Source: IH12 sp041987265
Lineage (GTDB): Bacteria; Pseudomonadota; Alphaproteobacteria; Caulobacterales; Hyphomonadaceae
DNA length: 6,966 nt
NCBI GenBank assembly: GCA_041987265.1
Contig: JBHIWT010000181.1
Location: 1 to 6,966 of the forward strand
Direction: 5' to 3'
Shown here: in pieces, positions 1-6,089 of the stretch
Layout: each line of letters opens with the position of its first letter
Numbering within the stretch: position 1 is the first letter of the stretch
Program-made: the position numbers and the translations under genes
Notes under the pieces: model-generated
Databases searched by the model: none
What the model was told of the DNA's origin: nothing
The model's input: only the letters and a program-made list of their open reading frames with translations

Positions 1-236
1 CTCTGTTCGTTGAGCTTCAAGAGCGCCTGAGTGATCTCCCGCAAGTGGTCAGGCTCGCCGCCTCCCATGCTTTCCGCAGTAGAGCGCGCCATATGGCTTG
101 CCTCCGCCTTCCAGTTCTCGAGGATTTTCTGCTTCAGATGCACCGACAGATCGGGCTCGTGGAGCACTTCTGCTGGGGATTCGAAATGGGCCTGCGGATC
201 GGCGATAATCTCTTCGATTTGGGTCGGCTGTTTCAT
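1..236 (-). CDS. Conserved hypothetical protein, C-terminus cut off by the window edge
   Basis: An open frame of 78 codons runs off the left edge without a stop. It begins MKQPTQIEEIIADPQAHF and continues with a motif reading SPAEVLHEPDLS, then KQKILENWKAEA and, near the end, MGGGEPDHLREITQALLKL. From memory this matches small soluble alphaproteobacterial proteins of under 100 residues (pattern: DPxxHFxxPxEVLxDxxLS, KxxILExWexDA, GGEPxxLxEV). Their function is unknown to me. I chose the ATG at 236 because GGAG lies 7 bases upstream; an in-frame ATG at 248 exists, but it would contain that Shine-Dalgarno. There is no membrane segment, signal peptide or catalytic motif. It lies 67 bases downstream of the Smr gene on the same strand and could be co-transcribed with it. 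Probably only a few residues are missing. Confidence 0.72.
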   Translation of the reverse strand, partial: MKQPTQIEEIIADPQAHFESPAEVLHEPDLSVHLKQKILENWKAEASHMARSTAESMGGGEPDHLREITQALLKLNEQ

Positions 237-303
237 GTTGATCTCCATCAACAGGATCAACGCACGCGGGCGACACGACGTTCCAAATCGTCCCCATGCG
301 GCG

Positions 304-825
304 TCAGGTTCGGCTCTTGCGTTTCAGCAGGAGGTAGAAGGCCCCGTCCCCGCCGTGCCGTACGTTTGCGACCGAATAGCCGGAAATGTGGGGACGAAGA
401 TCCTGCTCGTTGATCCAGTCGAGAAATCGCCGGCGCAGTACACCAGTCCCCTCCCTGCCCTTGCCGGTAATGACCAGGAGGCACCGCGCGCCGCTCATCC
501 GTTCGGCCTCTACAAACTGAACGAGCGCACGCCGGGCCACATCCTGCGTGTAGCCGTGAAGATCGATCGTGGCGTCGATATCGACCTGCCCGCGCCGAAC
601 GCGCCGGTGCCTTGAATGATCTTCAGCCGGCCGCTCTTGCGCGGTTCGAACCATGGCTGGTTTTGCGGCGGCTGTTGAGCCCAAGGTTGCGCCCTGTGTC
701 GCAGGCGTTCGTGACACGATCCTGTCTTCGGGTGTCGCGTGCCGAACTGATGGGTGTGCAGGTTTGACGGTACGTGCGACCCGCAGCCATAGCCGCAACT
801 CCTGATCGCTCAGCTGCCTCGTCAT
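304..825 (-). CDS. Smr-domain protein (Smr/MutS2 C-terminal family)
   Basis: The product is 173 residues. The N-terminal half (about 1-80) is basic, low-complexity and probably disordered. The Smr domain fills about 82-170 and shows its landmarks: DLHG (88-91), the TGKG loop (120-123) and HGGDGAFYLLLKR near the end (157-169). Smr domains are small nuclease/nucleic-acid-binding modules first known from the C-terminus of MutS2. The stand-alone alphaproteobacterial proteins have no well-established role, so a DNA or RNA processing function is family inference. The ATG at 825 is the first usable start, because an in-frame TGA lies 15 codons upstream; the Shine-Dalgarno is weak. It follows the Tim44-like gene by 57 bases on the same strand. 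In many alphaproteobacteria I would expect mltA, a lytic transglycosylase gene, between these two, and here it is absent. Confidence 0.88.
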   Translation of the reverse strand: MTRQLSDQELRLWLRVARTVKPAHPSVRHATPEDRIVSRTPATQGATLGSTAAAKPAMVRTAQERPAEDHSRHRRVRRGQVDIDATIDLHGYTQDVARRALVQFVEAERMSGARCLLVITGKGREGTGVLRRRFLDWINEQDLRPHISGYSVANVRHGGDGAFYLLLKRKSRT

Positions 826-882
826 GGCCAGGTCCGAAAGTTTGCGCGCCCAACTGGTTGCGCAGCGTCACGCCATCAGACG

Positions 883-1494
883 TCAAGAAGCGATGCCGAC
901 TTCGTCCAGCAACCAGTTAGGATCGTCTGATCCAACGTTCCGCTTGAACGTCCAGATCTCGCGCGCGCGGCGCATGTTTTCGCCGTCACTCAGTTCGGCC
1001 TCGAACGAGACACCGACACGCGCCGTATCGTCATCGTCCTCAAGAGACGCATCGACAAGTTTTGCCGACTTGGTGCGCAACAAGCGCATAGGTTCGGCTC
1101 CAGACTGCTCGCGCTGATCAATCGCCTCTACGTAGGCCTCAAAGACGTCGTCATCGACCAACGGACGGAGCCGGTCTTTGTCTCCGTCGGCGAACGCGCC
1201 AACGATCTCGCTGTACGCCATCTTCGCACCGCGCAGGAACGTGTCTGGATCGAACATCGGGTCGCGGCTGGCAATGGATTCAAGGCCCGCCGCGGCTGGC
1301 CCGGTGAATGCTGGCCGGACGCTGGGCCGCGGTTCCTCTGCAGAAGCAAAGTCATCGGCCCGTTGCGTTGGGGCTACCGGCTCGCGCACGCGACGCGCTG
1401 GCGGCTCTGACCCAGTCTTCTGGCCAAGCACCGCGTAGAGCCGGGAAATGACGAACACCGCCACAACCGCAAGTATGATAAGTTCAATATCCAA
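883..1494 (-). CDS. Tim44-like (TimA-type) inner-membrane protein, TTG start
   Basis: The product is 203 residues. Residues 4-20 form one hydrophobic N-terminal segment (IELIILAVVAVFVISRL), likely a membrane anchor. A proline/arginine-rich linker follows (about 28-65). The Tim44-like domain, about 75-203, includes FLRGAKMAYSEIVGAFADGD, DLRPL-like spacing, and the family-typical ending with IWTFKR followed by DPNW and LLDEV. Mitochondrial Tim44 tethers the import motor to the translocase; the bacterial relatives (TimA in Caulobacter) are membrane proteins of uncertain function. The start codon is TTG: in the upstream frame a TGA comes nine codons before it with no ATG or GTG between, and AGAGG lies 7 bases upstream. 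It is transcribed away from secB across a 160-base gap, in a common alphaproteobacterial neighbourhood of envelope protein-handling genes. Confidence 0.88.
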   Translation of the reverse strand: MDIELIILAVVAVFVISRLYAVLGQKTGSEPPARRVREPVAPTQRADDFASAEEPRPSVRPAFTGPAAAGLESIASRDPMFDPDTFLRGAKMAYSEIVGAFADGDKDRLRPLVDDDVFEAYVEAIDQREQSGAEPMRLLRTKSAKLVDASLEDDDDTARVGVSFEAELSDGENMRRAREIWTFKRNVGSDDPNWLLDEVGIAS

Positions 1495-1501
1495 ATCAGG
1501 G

Positions 1502-1506
1502 CCTCT
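1502..1506 (-). promoter_or_regulatory. Ribosome binding site deciding the TTG start of the Tim44-like gene
   Basis: AGAGG on the minus strand is followed by 7 bases and then TTG (1494-1492). No ATG or GTG lies in frame between this TTG and the upstream stop, so this site supports the rare TTG start. Confidence 0.6.
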
Positions 1507-1548
1507 GCACGACGCGGCTCACACGAACCCAATCATCGCTCAATCCAC

Positions 1549-1576
1549 AATATATGCAGAAATGACGCCGAGTCAG
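1549..1576 (-). promoter_or_regulatory. Possible promoter of the Tim44-like/Smr operon
   Basis: On the minus strand, CTGACT (1576-1571, four of six matches to TTGACA) and TATATT (1554-1549, five of six matches to TATAAT) are separated by 16 bases. This would give a leader of roughly 50 bases before the TTG start. A GAGTC site (1570-1574) overlaps the -35 element, so its methylation could touch promoter activity. Weak-consensus promoters are common by chance, so this is tentative. Confidence 0.35.
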
Positions 1577-1654
1577 CCCGCAGTTGCGGTTGATACGAGC
1601 GCATGATAGCCGGCGATCCTCAATAAACTGTCATATTGAAGGCTGAATCTGCAG

Positions 1655-2194
1655 ATGAGCAACGAGCAGGACGATGGCGCAGCGCCGACAGAAGCGCCCG
1701 TTCCACCTACTTCAGAGGCCAACGCGCCGCCGCGATTGAGAGTTCTCGCGCAATTCACGAAGGACCTGTCGTTCGAGAACCCCGGGGTGCTGTCCGCCCA
1801 GCAGGGTCAGAAGTCGCCTGAGATCGAGCTCGGTATCGACGTGCGCGTTGAGCCGGGCCCTGCAGCCGAGGCTGTATTCGGCGTCGACCTGAAGCTTTCG
1901 GCCAAGGCAAAGCGCGAAGAAACCGTCGTTTTCATCGCTGAGCTTGTTTATACTGGCGTATTCCAGGTGCAGGGCCTGAATGGCCGCGATCCTGAACCGC
2001 TGCTGCTGATCGAATGTCCGCGCCTGCTGTTCCCGTTTGCCCGCCGGATCATCGCCGAAGTCACCCGTGATGGCGGACACCCGCCGCTGCTGATCGACCC
2101 GATCGATTTTGTGGGGCTCTACCAGAAGCAGAAAGCCGGAAAGGCTTCACCCGTTGCGGAAGGTCAACCGGATCAGGAAAACGGTCAGGCCTGA
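1655..2194 (+). CDS. secB: Protein-export chaperone SecB
   Basis: The product is 179 residues. SecB is a cytosolic tetrameric chaperone that keeps precursor proteins unfolded and hands them to SecA for Sec-dependent export. Family marks are QFTKDLSFENP (33-43), the core ELVYTGVFQV (96-105), LLLIECPRLLFPFARRIIAE (116-135) and GGHPPLLIDPIDF (140-152). The first ~25 residues are an acidic, alanine/proline-rich extension and the tail after about 160 is also low-complexity, both usual for alphaproteobacterial SecB, which is somewhat longer than the enterobacterial protein. The ATG at 1655 has GAAGG at 1638-1642, a rather long 12-base spacing. It is the only plus-strand gene left of the proposed origin; it diverges from the Tim44-like gene and converges on dnaQ with a 16-base gap. 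A GAATC site (1645-1649) lies in its leader. Confidence 0.96.
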   Translation: MSNEQDDGAAPTEAPVPPTSEANAPPRLRVLAQFTKDLSFENPGVLSAQQGQKSPEIELGIDVRVEPGPAAEAVFGVDLKLSAKAKREETVVFIAELVYTGVFQVQGLNGRDPEPLLLIECPRLLFPFARRIIAEVTRDGGHPPLLIDPIDFVGLYQKQKAGKASPVAEGQPDQENGQA

Positions 2195-2210
2195 TCACGT
2201 CTGGGCGAAT

Positions 2211-2903
2211 CTAGGAATATTTCCGCCAGATTGCGTTTTGACCGAGCGTGTCGACAAAGGCTGTGTGCGCCCGGGCCTCATCCGCAGATATCCGCGACGG
2301 CAGCGCATTTGGCCTTTGCGCCCGGGTAACCTGACGCACCCTCCCCTCGGCTGATGGGCCATCGTCGGAAAACTCGAACTTGCGCTCCTTGCCGCCACGC
2401 AACTCGAGATACGCCTTCGCCAGTAGTCTGGCGTCTTTCAGCGCGCCGTGGAGCTCGCGGTCTTCGATCGAGATATTGAACCGCTTGCAAACCGCATCCA
2501 GCGACGCTGGCGACCCGGGCCGGTGCGCGCGCGCCAGCGGTATCGTATCAATGAAGCGCTCTTTTGGCAGAGCCTTTCGGCCCAGCCGTTTGAGCTCCGC
2601 ATTGAGAAAGCCCCTGTCGAACTCTGCATTGTGAGCGACGATGGGATCGTCGCCCAGGAATTCCATCAGCCGCTCAACCACGTCGGGGCTGGAGAATACG
2701 GGCTTGTCGCGCAGGAAATCGTCAGTGAGGCCGGTGATCCGGACGGAAGCTTCGCTAAGCGGGCGTTCGGGATTGATGTAGATCTGAAATTCGCGGCCGG
2801 TCTCGATGTAGTTGTGGAGTTCTACACATCCGACTTCGATGATGCGCTCTCCGTCGCGTGGCTCGAGCCCGGTGGTTTCGGTGTCGAACGCGACTTCCCG
2901 CAT
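2211..2903 (-). CDS. dnaQ: DNA polymerase III epsilon subunit, 3'-5' proofreading exonuclease
   Basis: The product is 230 residues. It is the proofreading subunit of the replicative polymerase, bound to the alpha subunit. All DEDDh exonuclease motifs are present: DTETTG (D7 and E9), AHNAEFD (D96), and HGALKDA (H152 and D157), matching the E. coli metal-binding/catalytic residues D12, E14, D103, H162 and D167. Conserved RITGLTDDFL lies at 55-64. After about 168 there is a charged linker, then a conserved C-terminal end (AHTAFVDTLGQNAIW) that should contact alpha. The ATG at 2903 is fixed by the catalytic motif starting at residue 7 and by an in-frame TGA at 2912-2910. GGGGAG lies about 11 bases upstream. 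Its first 82 bases overlap the 3' end of coaE in another frame. It is the last gene of the operon and ends 16 bases from the converging secB. Confidence 0.96.
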   Translation of the reverse strand: MREVAFDTETTGLEPRDGERIIEVGCVELHNYIETGREFQIYINPERPLSEASVRITGLTDDFLRDKPVFSSPDVVERLMEFLGDDPIVAHNAEFDRGFLNAELKRLGRKALPKERFIDTIPLARAHRPGSPASLDAVCKRFNISIEDRELHGALKDARLLAKAYLELRGGKERKFEFSDDGPSAEGRVRQVTRAQRPNALPSRISADEARAHTAFVDTLGQNAIWRKYS

Positions 2904-3523
2904 GCTTCGTCAGTCTCCCCGGCGCCATCGAGCTGCGTTCGCAACGCCCTAAGAATTTCGTCTACCTGGATGCCAGCGTAGGCGAACCCGTAGCCGGTGT
3001 TGATCGTAAAGTCCGCACGATGCCGCTTTTCCGAATCAGGCATCTGACGAGCAAGTATCGCCTCGAACTCGTCCTCCGTCATCCCCGCCCGCGCCAGCAC
3101 GCGTGCGCGCTGGAGGTCTTCGGGCGCCGTTACCACGGCGATCGCATCGACGCGTTTGTCTCCGCCAGTTTCAAACAACAAGGGCACATCCAAAACAACG
3201 ATGTCCGCACCGTCGGCCTTCGCCTTCGCGAGGAACCGATTGCGCGCTTCGCCGACGATCGGGTGAATGATCCCCTCAAGCTTGGCCATCGCTTGTGGGT
3301 CGTTGATCACTTTTTTTCTTAGCGCCTTGCGGTCGACTTCACCTTCGTTGGTGACAACCCCGGGGAACGCCCATTCGAGGGGCGCAACCGCTTCTCCACC
3401 CTTGCCGTAGGCCTGGTGCACGGCAGCGTCAGCGTCATAAACGGGCACGCCACGCTCGGCGAAAAGCCGCGCGGTCGCAGATTTACCCATACCTATGGAT
3501 CCGGTGAGGCCGAGCAGGATCAT
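2822..3523 (-). CDS. coaE: Dephospho-CoA kinase, with an unusual C-terminal tail overlapping dnaQ
   Basis: The product is 233 residues. It phosphorylates dephospho-CoA with ATP, the last step of coenzyme A synthesis, in the cytosol. Motifs: P-loop GSIGMGKS (8-15), YDADAAVH (29-36), IIHPIV (85-90), DVPLLFETG (112-120), RQMPDSEKRHRADFTINTG (159-177). I chose the ATG at 3523 over an in-frame one at 3547 because the P-loop then sits at the usual distance from the N-terminus and the ATG overlaps the aroE stop as ATGA. The family usually ends near residue 200. Here about 30 extra residues, polar and non-conserved in appearance, continue through the start of dnaQ. A single extra G in the GGGG run (plus-strand C at 2917-2920) would end the protein at the TGA at 2912-2910, six bases before the dnaQ start. 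The kinase domain is certain; the tail is doubtful. Confidence 0.93.
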   Translation of the reverse strand: MILLGLTGSIGMGKSATARLFAERGVPVYDADAAVHQAYGKGGEAVAPLEWAFPGVVTNEGEVDRKALRKKVINDPQAMAKLEGIIHPIVGEARNRFLAKAKADGADIVVLDVPLLFETGGDKRVDAIAVVTAPEDLQRARVLARAGMTEDEFEAILARQMPDSEKRHRADFTINTGYGFAYAGIQVDEILRALRTQLDGAGETDEACGKSRSTPKPPGSSHATESASSKSDV

Positions 3524-4353
3524 GGCGTCACCGCCTGGCTTCGGCACAACTCCAGCGCCGCCGCCTGATCGGGAGATTCTCCGAACCAGAGTTCAAAAGA
3601 CGCCGCAGCCTGTGCGACCAGCATTTCACCGCCGTCGTGCGGCTTCCAACCTGTCCGCTCGGCAACGTCGAGCGCTCCTTTCGCCGCCGCGCCATAGGAG
3701 AGATCGAGAAATGGGCGCCCTGCCCCATGCGACAGGTCGGGAAACGCGGCGCCGGCGTGACCAAGACTTGCTGCGTTGATCACAATGTCCGCATCTTTGG
3801 AAAGCCGTGTCAGGTCAGACATTTCCGCCACTTCCGCATCCGGCGCGAACTGGTTCGCCAGCTTCTCCGCGTTGACGCGGGTGCGGTTAAGAATTGCAAG
3901 GTCCGCGCCAGTCTTGCCCAGGTAGAATGCAGCTGCTCTTGCAGCCCCACCGGCGCCAAGCAGCAGCACTTTCGCCCCAGCAGGGCGAGCGCCAAGCGCG
4001 AGATCCAACGCATGCGCGAACCCTGGCACATCGGTATTGTGCGCGATCCATCCGGCGGAATCATTTCGAACCAGAGTATTTGCAGCTCCCACTGCTTCGG
4101 CCACAGGATCAAGTTTTTCGGCTGCCGCCAGCGCCGCGGTCTTGTGAGGCAGGGTCACGTTCAGCCCTGACAATCCCGATTGCGCGAGGGAGCGGATCGC
4201 TTCGACCGGGCGCGGATGATCAACCTTGAGCGCGACGTACACCGCATCCGCCCCGATCTCCCGGATCCATTCATTGTGAATCAGCGGGGAAAGCGAGTGC
4301 GCAATGGGATCGCCAATCACGGCGAAGACTTTGGTGGCGCCGGACGGTTTCAT
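3520..4353 (-). CDS. aroE: Shikimate dehydrogenase (NADP+)
   Basis: The product is 277 residues, close to the family length. It reduces 3-dehydroshikimate to shikimate with NADPH in the pathway to chorismate and aromatic amino acids. The shikimate-binding residues are visible: SLS (20-22), K71 in NVTLPHK (65-71, the catalytic lysine) and D108 in NTD (106-108). The NADP-binding Rossmann segment follows: LLLGAGGAAR (130-139) and NRT (156-158), the latter contacting the NADP phosphate in AroE proteins. Near the end GGEMLVAQAAASFELW is also typical. The ATG at 4353 overlaps the maf stop (ATGA), pointing to translational coupling; an in-frame ATG at 4383 would lie inside maf and add ten non-conserved residues. 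The next gene, coaE, is coupled in the same way. Confidence 0.97.
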   Translation of the reverse strand: MKPSGATKVFAVIGDPIAHSLSPLIHNEWIREIGADAVYVALKVDHPRPVEAIRSLAQSGLSGLNVTLPHKTAALAAAEKLDPVAEAVGAANTLVRNDSAGWIAHNTDVPGFAHALDLALGARPAGAKVLLLGAGGAARAAAFYLGKTGADLAILNRTRVNAEKLANQFAPDAEVAEMSDLTRLSKDADIVINAASLGHAGAAFPDLSHGAGRPFLDLSYGAAAKGALDVAERTGWKPHDGGEMLVAQAAASFELWFGESPDQAAALELCRSQAVTP

Positions 4354-4946
4354 GTCGAAATCGCGTTGCGGTCCCTCAACCAAGCTAGCAGGGGCAACAA
4401 GGGTAGCCCGAGAATGCTGAAAAAATCGCCCTCTATGGAGGTAAATAGCTGTGCGCCGCGGCCTTCCAGGCGATAACCGCCAACAGTGCGCAACAGCGCC
4501 TCACCTTCCGTTTCGAGGTAAGCGTCGAGAAACGCATCTGAAAAATCGCGCATGGTGAGTTTCGGCTGGGCGACATGTCGCCAGACAGGAGCTCCCTCGA
4601 TACAGGCGACCAGCGCTGTTTGCAGGACGTGTGTGCGTCCCTTCAACCGGTTCAGCTGCGCGCGGGCAGCCGCACGATCTGCCGGCTTGTCGAAAGCTTC
4701 ACCATCAAGATCGAGCATTTGGTCCGCGCCCAGAACGATGTCCGGCCGGCCGCGTGACACCTTCATCGCCTTGGTTTCAGCGAGTAACTCGGCCTGCTTC
4801 ATCGGTGCAGCGCCTTCGGCGCGCAGCCCGGATTTGATGGCGTCTTCATCAACGCCGGCGACGACTTGTTCGAACTGCAGTCCGGCGCCCCGCAAGACGC
4901 TCGCGCGGGCCGCACTCTTGGACGCCAGAATCAGGCTCGCGCTCAC
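4350..4946 (-). CDS. maf: Maf-family nucleoside triphosphate pyrophosphatase
   Basis: The product is 198 residues, the normal Maf length, from the GTG at 4946. Maf proteins hydrolyse non-canonical or selected nucleoside triphosphates to monophosphates and have been linked to septation and housecleaning. Visible family elements are LASKSAAR (7-14), the catalytic region VLGADQML (71-78, D75), FDKP (85-88), GGYRLEG (156-162), AQLF, and IEGDFFSILGLPL. The Q after the catalytic aspartate resembles the YceF branch (7-methyl-GTP preferring in E. coli) more than the YhdE branch, which has ADT; substrate preference is therefore inference. The GTG overlaps the stop of the upstream gene (GTGA), and AGGA lies 9 bases before it. 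An ATG farther upstream (5027) would add 27 residues inside the upstream gene and is unlikely. It is coupled to aroE downstream. Confidence 0.93.
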   Translation of the reverse strand: MSASLILASKSAARASVLRGAGLQFEQVVAGVDEDAIKSGLRAEGAAPMKQAELLAETKAMKVSRGRPDIVLGADQMLDLDGEAFDKPADRAAARAQLNRLKGRTHVLQTALVACIEGAPVWRHVAQPKLTMRDFSDAFLDAYLETEGEALLRTVGGYRLEGRGAQLFTSIEGDFFSILGLPLLPLLAWLRDRNAIST

Positions 4947-5761
4947 TGGCGATATTCCTGGATGATGTTCAGGATAGAGGCTGCGGTCTCCTCCACCGAA
5001 CGTCGGCTCACATCGATAGTGGGCCATTTGCGACGTACGAATAATCGGTTGGCGTGTGTGGTTTCCTCGCGGACCGCACTTTCATCAGCATACGATGTTT
5101 CAGATGACTCGTTCAGCGCCAGAAGCCGCTGCCGGCGGATCTGGACCAGTCGGTCCGGAGATATTTTCAGACCGATCACCAACGGTGCGCGGTCGCCATC
5201 AAGTACGTCGGGCAAATCGACACCCGGTACGATAGGGATGTTACCGGCCTTCACACCGCGATTGCCGAGGTAGACGCAAGTGGGAGTCTTGGACGTCCGG
5301 CTTACTCCAACCAGTACGACATCAGCGTCGCGCAAACCCTCAACCGATTGCCCATCGTCGTGCTGCAAGGCGAAATTGATCGCCTCCATCCGGGCGAAGT
5401 ACTCAGCGTCAAGACCGTGTTGAGCGGCAACCTTGTGGGACGATTCGATCCCGAGGTAGCGACTTAGAACATCAACGGCAGGATCGATCACCGCCAGAAC
5501 CGGCGCGCCCAGATCGCGGCAGCAATCTTCAAGCCGTGCGCGCAATCCGACGTCACTGATCGTGCACAGGACAATTCCGGGTGCGGCTTCGATTTCCTGG
5601 ATAACGCGTTCAAGCTGTCTCGGCGATCGAACGAGATAATACGTGTGTTCCAACGGGGCGATATTGTCGAACTGAGCGCTGGCCGCCCGCATCACCGCAT
5701 TCAGTGTCTCGCCCGTTGAGTCCGACACAAGGTGCACGTTGAAGAAGATCTGGAACGCCAT
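4943..5761 (-). CDS. DUF299 kinase/pyrophosphorylase: PEP synthase or pyruvate phosphate dikinase regulatory protein
   Basis: The product is 272 residues, typical for the family. These bifunctional enzymes switch PEP synthase or pyruvate phosphate dikinase off by ADP-dependent phosphorylation of a threonine and on again by phosphate-dependent dephosphorylation, so they control pyruvate/PEP interconversion. Family marks are SDSTGETL near the N-terminus (13-20), HDDG (134-137), the P-loop GVSRTSKT (152-159), YLGNRGVKAGNIPIVPG (164-180) and RLVQIRRQRL (204-213). Which dikinase it controls (the PpsR-type or PDRP-type partner) cannot be read from the sequence. The ATG at 5761 has AAGGA six bases upstream. 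It is the first gene of the five-gene operon leading away from the proposed origin; a small GC-rich hairpin sits just upstream of its ribosome binding site. Confidence 0.93.
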   Translation of the reverse strand: MAFQIFFNVHLVSDSTGETLNAVMRAASAQFDNIAPLEHTYYLVRSPRQLERVIQEIEAAPGIVLCTISDVGLRARLEDCCRDLGAPVLAVIDPAVDVLSRYLGIESSHKVAAQHGLDAEYFARMEAINFALQHDDGQSVEGLRDADVVLVGVSRTSKTPTCVYLGNRGVKAGNIPIVPGVDLPDVLDGDRAPLVIGLKISPDRLVQIRRQRLLALNESSETSYADESAVREETTHANRLFVRRKWPTIDVSRRSVEETAASILNIIQEYRQ

Positions 5762-5775
5762 TGCCGGTCCTTATG

Positions 5776-5790
5776 GGCGGACGCTCCGCC
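5776..5790 (-). repeat. GC-rich hairpin in the leader of the DUF299 gene
   Basis: GGCGGA (5776-5781) and TCCGCC (5785-5790) form a perfect 6-base-pair stem with a 3-base loop. It starts three bases beyond the ribosome binding site (5768-5772) in the leader RNA. A role in translation or mRNA stability is possible but unproven. There is no U-tract, so it is not a terminator. Confidence 0.5.
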
Positions 5791-5820
5791 ACTCCGAATT
5801 CAATAACGCTGGGAGTGAAG

Positions 5821-5829
5821 TGTGGACAA
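5821..5829 (-). promoter_or_regulatory. Consensus DnaA box
   Basis: The minus strand reads TTGTCCACA, a full match to TTNTCCACA. It is the best DnaA box in the proposed origin and lies about 60 bases from the DUF299 start codon, so DnaA bound here could also affect that operon's promoter. Confidence 0.72.
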
Positions 5830-5856
5830 GCGGATGGGTCGCATTCGAGTCAGAAT

Positions 5857-5865
5857 CCATCCACA
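5857..5865 (+). promoter_or_regulatory. Partial DnaA box (ATCCACA core)
   Basis: CCATCCACA keeps the ATCCACA core but mismatches the first two bases of TTATCCACA. The reverse complement of 6040-6047 reads CCATCCAC, so the sequence recurs in the gap. It could be a low-affinity box; Caulobacter uses weak, degenerate boxes at its origin. It overlaps one end of a GAATC site. Confidence 0.35.
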
Positions 5866-5896
5866 TCGCGATCCCCAGCCCCGCCTGCGAACAAGG

Positions 5897-5905
5897 TTTC
5901 CCACA
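5897..5905 (+). promoter_or_regulatory. Near-consensus DnaA box
   Basis: TTTCCCACA differs from TTNTCCACA only at position 4 (C for T). It lies 76 bases from the consensus box and in the opposite orientation. Confidence 0.5.
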
Positions 5906-5970
5906 GGATGTCGATGCGCTTTCCAGATTTCGACTCGACTCTCAAAATCTCATGATCCGAAGACGGACTA

Positions 5971-6004
5971 ACATTCGTACATGCTCAGAGCACGTTCGGA
6001 ACAT
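5971..6004. repeat. Imperfect dyad around TGCTCAGAGCA, in the middle of the origin gap
   Basis: The core TGCTC-A-GAGCA (5982-5992) is a perfect palindrome around one central A. Extending outward, the arms 5971-5986 and 5988-6004 match at about 12 of 16 positions with one unpaired base. A small palindrome, GTTC-G-GAAC (5994-6002), lies inside the right arm. No T-run follows. It could be a protein binding site, but I recognise no known operator. Confidence 0.4.
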
Positions 6005-6062
6005 AACGCGATCAGTCAGGTTCGGCTTGTGACTCATTGGTGGATGGCGACTCCCCTCCACT

Positions 6063-6075
6063 TATCAAACGTGTA
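6063..6075 (+). promoter_or_regulatory. IHF-like site next to the AT-rich segment
   Basis: TATCAA, four bases, then GTA matches the IHF consensus WATCAANNNNTTR at eight of nine defined positions (G for the first T of TTR). IHF bends DNA at Caulobacter and E. coli origins. Its place directly beside the AT-rich element fits, but the motif is short and degenerate. Confidence 0.35.
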
Positions 6076-6089
6076 TCTACCACTGACTC

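Noticed and set aside
2185..2194. Palindrome TCAGGCCTGA at the end of secB as a bidirectional terminator between secB and dnaQ
   Set aside because: The palindrome has no loop or T-run and sits inside the last codons of secB; it cannot be supported as a terminator. I see no clear terminator in the 16-base gap.
3524..3547. Longer coaE start at 3547
   Set aside because: It adds eight residues before the P-loop and loses the ATGA overlap with the aroE stop; 3523 fits family length and operon coupling.
4947..5027. Longer maf start at ATG 5027
   Set aside because: It would add 27 unconserved residues encoded inside the upstream DUF299 gene; the GTG at 4946 has a Shine-Dalgarno and a GTGA overlap.
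5994..6002. GTTC/GAAC elements as a LexA SOS box
   Set aside because: Alphaproteobacterial LexA sites are GTTC-N7-GTTC direct repeats; here the two elements are inverted and one base apart.
5739..6032. Plus-strand open frame of 97 codons across the origin gap, and a 64-codon one at 5761-5955
   Set aside because: No recognisable domain and no good ribosome binding site. The first begins inside the DUF299 gene, and both cover the DnaA boxes and GANTC cluster; they are best explained as chance open frames.
6062..6070. TTATCAAAC as a DnaA box
   Set aside because: Three mismatches to TTATCCACA, including in the CCACA core; it fits an IHF-like site better.
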